Shown here: positions 5,509 to 7,161 of the stretch, one piece after another
Numbering within the stretch: position 1 is the first letter of the stretch
Layout: each line of letters begins with the position of its first letter
DNA from: Eggerthellaceae bacterium
Lineage (GTDB): Bacteria > Actinomycetota > Coriobacteriia > Coriobacteriales > Eggerthellaceae
Assembly: GCA_017459485.1 (NCBI GenBank)
Contig: JAFUCW010000388.1
Coordinates: 1 to 7,161, forward strand
Reading direction: 5' to 3'
DNA: 7,161 bases
Notes under the pieces: generated by a model
The model's database searches: none
Seen by the model: the letters and a program-made list of their open reading frames with translations, nothing else
What the model was told of the DNA's origin: nothing
Position numbers and translations under genes: made by a program

Positions 5509-6989
5509 GTGCGCCACTCCTTAAGAGGATCGCCGGCAACGGAGCTTCTTTCCTGCAGAATGGCCTCGCTTGGGCTCCCAAAGCGTCGTTTGCTGCAAGG
5601 CAGAGGGGCGGATTCTTGGGCGCGCGGGGCCTTGCGGTTCTGACCAAGGTTGCCCGCCGCCTGCACGCCGAAGCTTTCATCTACTTCCTCGAGTGAAAGC
5701 TGTCCTTCAATCCTTCTTGGCTCGCGTCTGCCGTGCGCACCTCCTTTGATGGGATTGGCCAGGCGTGCGCGGAGGGTTTCAGGCTCGTAGGCGATGCCGC
5801 CACCGCCCCATGTGCCACTGCAGGTGACGAAATAGCGCGCACGCGCATACGCCACACCCAGTTTTCGCAACTCGGCTTCGCCTAGCGCATGCGTTCGTCT
5901 GGCGGCCACGATCTTGCGGGCCCCAACGACGCCTATACCCGGCACGCGCATGAGCGATTCGAGAGGCGCCGTGTTCACTTCGAGGGGAAAGCGGTCGAGG
6001 TGGTTGAGCGCCCAGTTCGCCTTTGGGTCAAGCAGCAGGTCAAGATTGGGGTGTTGCTCGTCTATGATCTCGCTCACCTCGAAACCGTAGAAGCGCAAGA
6101 GCCAGTCTGCCTGGAACAACCTGTGCTCGCGGTCAAGCTGGATGCGTGCCGACTTCGGCAGGCGAGCGTCGTTGTTGACCGGAACGTATGCGCTCCAGAA
6201 CACGCGCTTCATCTCCAGGGCCCGATACAGCGAAGCAGAAAGATTGAGCAGCTGGTAGTCGGTTTCCTGCGTTGCTCCTACAATGATCTGGGTGCTCTGT
6301 CCGGCAGGAACGAACGCGCGCTTTTTCGTATCGGGGTGGAACGTTGCTATGGTTGCGTTGCTATGGCGGGTCAGCGAGCGCGTGTCGCGGTCCTGGGCGA
6401 TGCTGCTGCATATCTGCTTCATGGGCGCGATTACGGAATGGCCGCTTTTGTCAGGGGCGAGGTAGTCCAGGCTTGCCTGCGAGGGAAGCTCCATGTTGAC
6501 GCTCATGCGGTCGGCAAGGTGCCCGAGCTCGTCGACAAGCTCGGGGCTGGTGCCAGGAATGACCTTGGCATGGATGTAGCCTCGGAAGCCGTAGTCATGG
6601 CGTAGCAGGGAAAGCGTCTCTATCATGAGCTGGGTGGTGAAATCTGGGCTTTTCAAGACGCCGCTGGACAGGAACAGGCCTTCGATGTAGTTGCGCCGGT
6701 AGAATGCGACGGTCAGGTCGGCGAGCTCCCGTGGAGTAAAGGCGACGCGGCGCGTATCGTTGGAAGAGCGGTTCACGCAGTATGCGCAATCGTAGATGCA
6801 GGCATTGGTGAGCAGAACCTTGAGCAGGCTGATGCATCGTCCGTCGGGCGTGAAGGAATGGCAGCAGCCCGACGAGACGGTGTTGCCCAGCTTGCCTTTT
6901 TGCGCTGAGCGGCTCACGCCCGAGCTGGTGCACGCGACATCGTATTTGGCGGCGTCGGCGAGTATCTCTAGCTTTTCGGCACAGTCCAT
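5505..6989 (-). CDS. Putative DNA modification/repair radical SAM protein with helix-hairpin-helix (TIGR03916-like)
   Basis: A 494-residue protein. The N-terminal MDCAEKLEILADAAKYDVAC and GNTVSSGCCHSFTPDGRC are typical of the family. The radical SAM cluster motif is CIYDCAYC (C64, C68, C71) followed by VNR, and the barrel continues with GLFLSSG (104-110), GYIHAKVIPG (137-146) and MELPS (166-170). Residues 342-365 (PLESLMRVPGIGVVGARKIVAARR) form a helix-hairpin-helix with PGIG, a non-specific DNA-binding element. The family is uncharacterised; DNA repair or modification is predicted from the helix-hairpin-helix and from genomic association with uracil-DNA-glycosylase-like domains. The family core ends near residue 415. 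The last ~80 residues are a polar, probably disordered tail containing GQLSLEEV (429-436). The start is fixed by AGGAG at 6999-6995, 5 nt upstream of the ATG. The downstream partner gene overlaps by 4 nt. Two LexA boxes and a good promoter lie just upstream, indicating SOS control. Confidence 0.9.
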   Translation of the reverse strand: MDCAEKLEILADAAKYDVACTSSGVSRSAQKGKLGNTVSSGCCHSFTPDGRCISLLKVLLTNACIYDCAYCVNRSSNDTRRVAFTPRELADLTVAFYRRNYIEGLFLSSGVLKSPDFTTQLMIETLSLLRHDYGFRGYIHAKVIPGTSPELVDELGHLADRMSVNMELPSQASLDYLAPDKSGHSVIAPMKQICSSIAQDRDTRSLTRHSNATIATFHPDTKKRAFVPAGQSTQIIVGATQETDYQLLNLSASLYRALEMKRVFWSAYVPVNNDARLPKSARIQLDREHRLFQADWLLRFYGFEVSEIIDEQHPNLDLLLDPKANWALNHLDRFPLEVNTAPLESLMRVPGIGVVGARKIVAARRTHALGEAELRKLGVAYARARYFVTCSGTWGGGGIAYEPETLRARLANPIKGGAHGRREPRRIEGQLSLEEVDESFGVQAAGNLGQNRKAPRAQESAPLPCSKRRFGSPSEAILQERSSVAGDPLKEWRT

Positions 6990-7003
6990 GGGCGCTCCTA
7001 TTA

Positions 7004-7017
7004 CGAATATATGTTCG
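7004..7017 (-). promoter_or_regulatory. LexA (SOS) box 1, over the predicted transcription start
   Basis: CGAATATATGTTCG matches the LexA consensus CGAACRNRYGTTCG at all but one position (T in place of C at position 5). It covers the predicted transcription start near 7016 and ends 5 nt before the ribosome binding site of the radical SAM gene. Its start is 27 nt from that of box 2. Two near-consensus boxes in one short promoter make chance unlikely. Confidence 0.82.
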
Positions 7018-7022
7018 TTTTT

Positions 7023-7051
7023 ATACTAGGCGAACATGTGTACGCTGTCAA
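7023..7051 (-). promoter_or_regulatory. Housekeeping sigma promoter of the radical SAM/DUF4130 operon
   Basis: Read on the - strand, a perfect -35 hexamer TTGACA (7051-7046) is followed by exactly 17 nt and the -10 hexamer TAGTAT (7028-7023). Transcription would begin near 7016, about 27 nt upstream of the ATG at 6989, leaving room for the AGGAG ribosome binding site at 6999-6995. The spacing and the -35 match make this a strong candidate. It is also overlaid by two LexA-like operators. Confidence 0.8.
7031..7044 (-). promoter_or_regulatory. LexA (SOS) box 2, in the promoter spacer
   Basis: CGAACATGTGTACG matches the Gram-positive/actinobacterial LexA consensus CGAACRNRYGTTCG at all but one position (A in place of T at position 12). 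It lies wholly inside the 17-nt spacer between the -35 and -10 hexamers, where a bound repressor would block RNA polymerase. The site is nearly palindromic, so strand is nominal. Confidence 0.8.
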
Positions 7052-7092
7052 TGAAAAAAAGAAAAATGATGCGCAAAAGAGCGTTTCTCGTA

Positions 7093-7101
7093 TGCTATAC
7101 T
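7093..7101 (+). promoter_or_regulatory. Possible extended -10 promoter element, divergent from the radical SAM operon
   Basis: TGCTATACT fits the extended -10 pattern TGnTATAAT with one mismatch in the hexamer. No good -35 hexamer is found at the right distance (the bases about 17 nt upstream read GCAAAA). Transcription would begin near 7108 and run right, out of the window. It lies about 42 nt from the -35 of the divergent SOS promoter, so the two transcripts may share regulation. The call is tentative. Confidence 0.42.
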
Positions 7102-7116
7102 ATGAGGCTGTATCTT

Positions 7117-7143
7117 TGTCCCCAGATTACGAGCTAGGGGACA
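7117..7143. repeat. Short inverted repeat (7-bp arms, 13-nt loop) in the right-edge leader region
   Basis: TGTCCCC (7117-7123) and GGGGACA (7137-7143) are perfect complements around 13 nt. If the extended -10 element at 7093-7101 is used, this hairpin would sit within the first ~35 nt of the transcript. There is no T-run on either side, so it is not an intrinsic terminator. It could be an operator or an RNA leader hairpin. No reading frame starting here can be judged, because the window ends at 7161. Confidence 0.5.
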
Positions 7144-7161
7144 GAAAAACGCGAATGCAAG

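Noticed and set aside
4486..5643. Long open frame (385 codons) on the + strand
   Set aside because: It is antisense to the DUF4130-like gene, starts inside the intergenic repeats and has no recognisable family motif.
5889..6605. Open frame (238 codons) on the + strand
   Set aside because: Antisense to the radical SAM repair gene, whose cluster motif and helix-hairpin-helix make it the real one.
7117..7143. Inverted repeat considered as an intrinsic terminator
   Set aside because: No T-run follows the hairpin on either strand, and it lies in a predicted leader rather than after a gene.

Overview
The window looks like chromosomal DNA of a fairly GC-rich Gram-positive actinobacterium. Serial DegV paralogues, AGGAG-type ribosome binding sites, the two radical SAM families and LexA boxes of the Bacillus/Actinobacteria type suggest the Coriobacteriia, perhaps Eggerthellaceae. 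That assignment is inference from gene style, not from a marker gene.

Left half (1-4466, + strand): a tight run of five genes. It starts with the C-terminal part of a DegV-family protein that enters from the left edge. Two full-length, mutually paralogous DegV proteins follow (510-1445 and 1452-2381). Next is a degenerate 3-hydroxyisobutyrate-dehydrogenase-like protein with an Asp/Tyr and Gly/His-rich tail (2400-3419). Last is a PflX-like (COG1313) radical SAM protein (start 3540 preferred, end 4466). Gaps of 9, 6 and 18 nt between the first four genes suggest one transcript. DegV proteins bind fatty acids and, as FakB, present them to a kinase FakA. No FakA is visible here.

Middle (4467-4629): a convergent intergenic gap holding a REP-like cluster. 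Three related GC-rich units alternate as direct, inverted, direct. The last one runs into the stop codon of the next gene.

Right half (4630-7161, - strand): a two-gene operon of a radical SAM protein with a helix-hairpin-helix motif (TIGR03916-like, 5505-6989) and its usual partner, a TIGR03915/DUF4130-like protein (4630-5508), overlapping by ATGA. This pair is found together in many bacteria, is sometimes linked to uracil-DNA-glycosylase-like domains, and is predicted but not proven to act in DNA repair or modification. Its promoter (TTGACA - 17 nt - TAGTAT) carries two near-consensus LexA boxes, one in the spacer and one over the predicted transcription start. This is direct sequence evidence that the system belongs to the SOS response here, and it is the most notable observation in the window. 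The DUF4130-like protein also has a four-cysteine cluster that I do not associate with the family, and the radical SAM protein has a long polar C-terminal extension.

Beyond the operon, 7052-7161 holds a possible divergent extended -10 promoter and a 7-bp inverted repeat, apparently leading to a gene outside the window.
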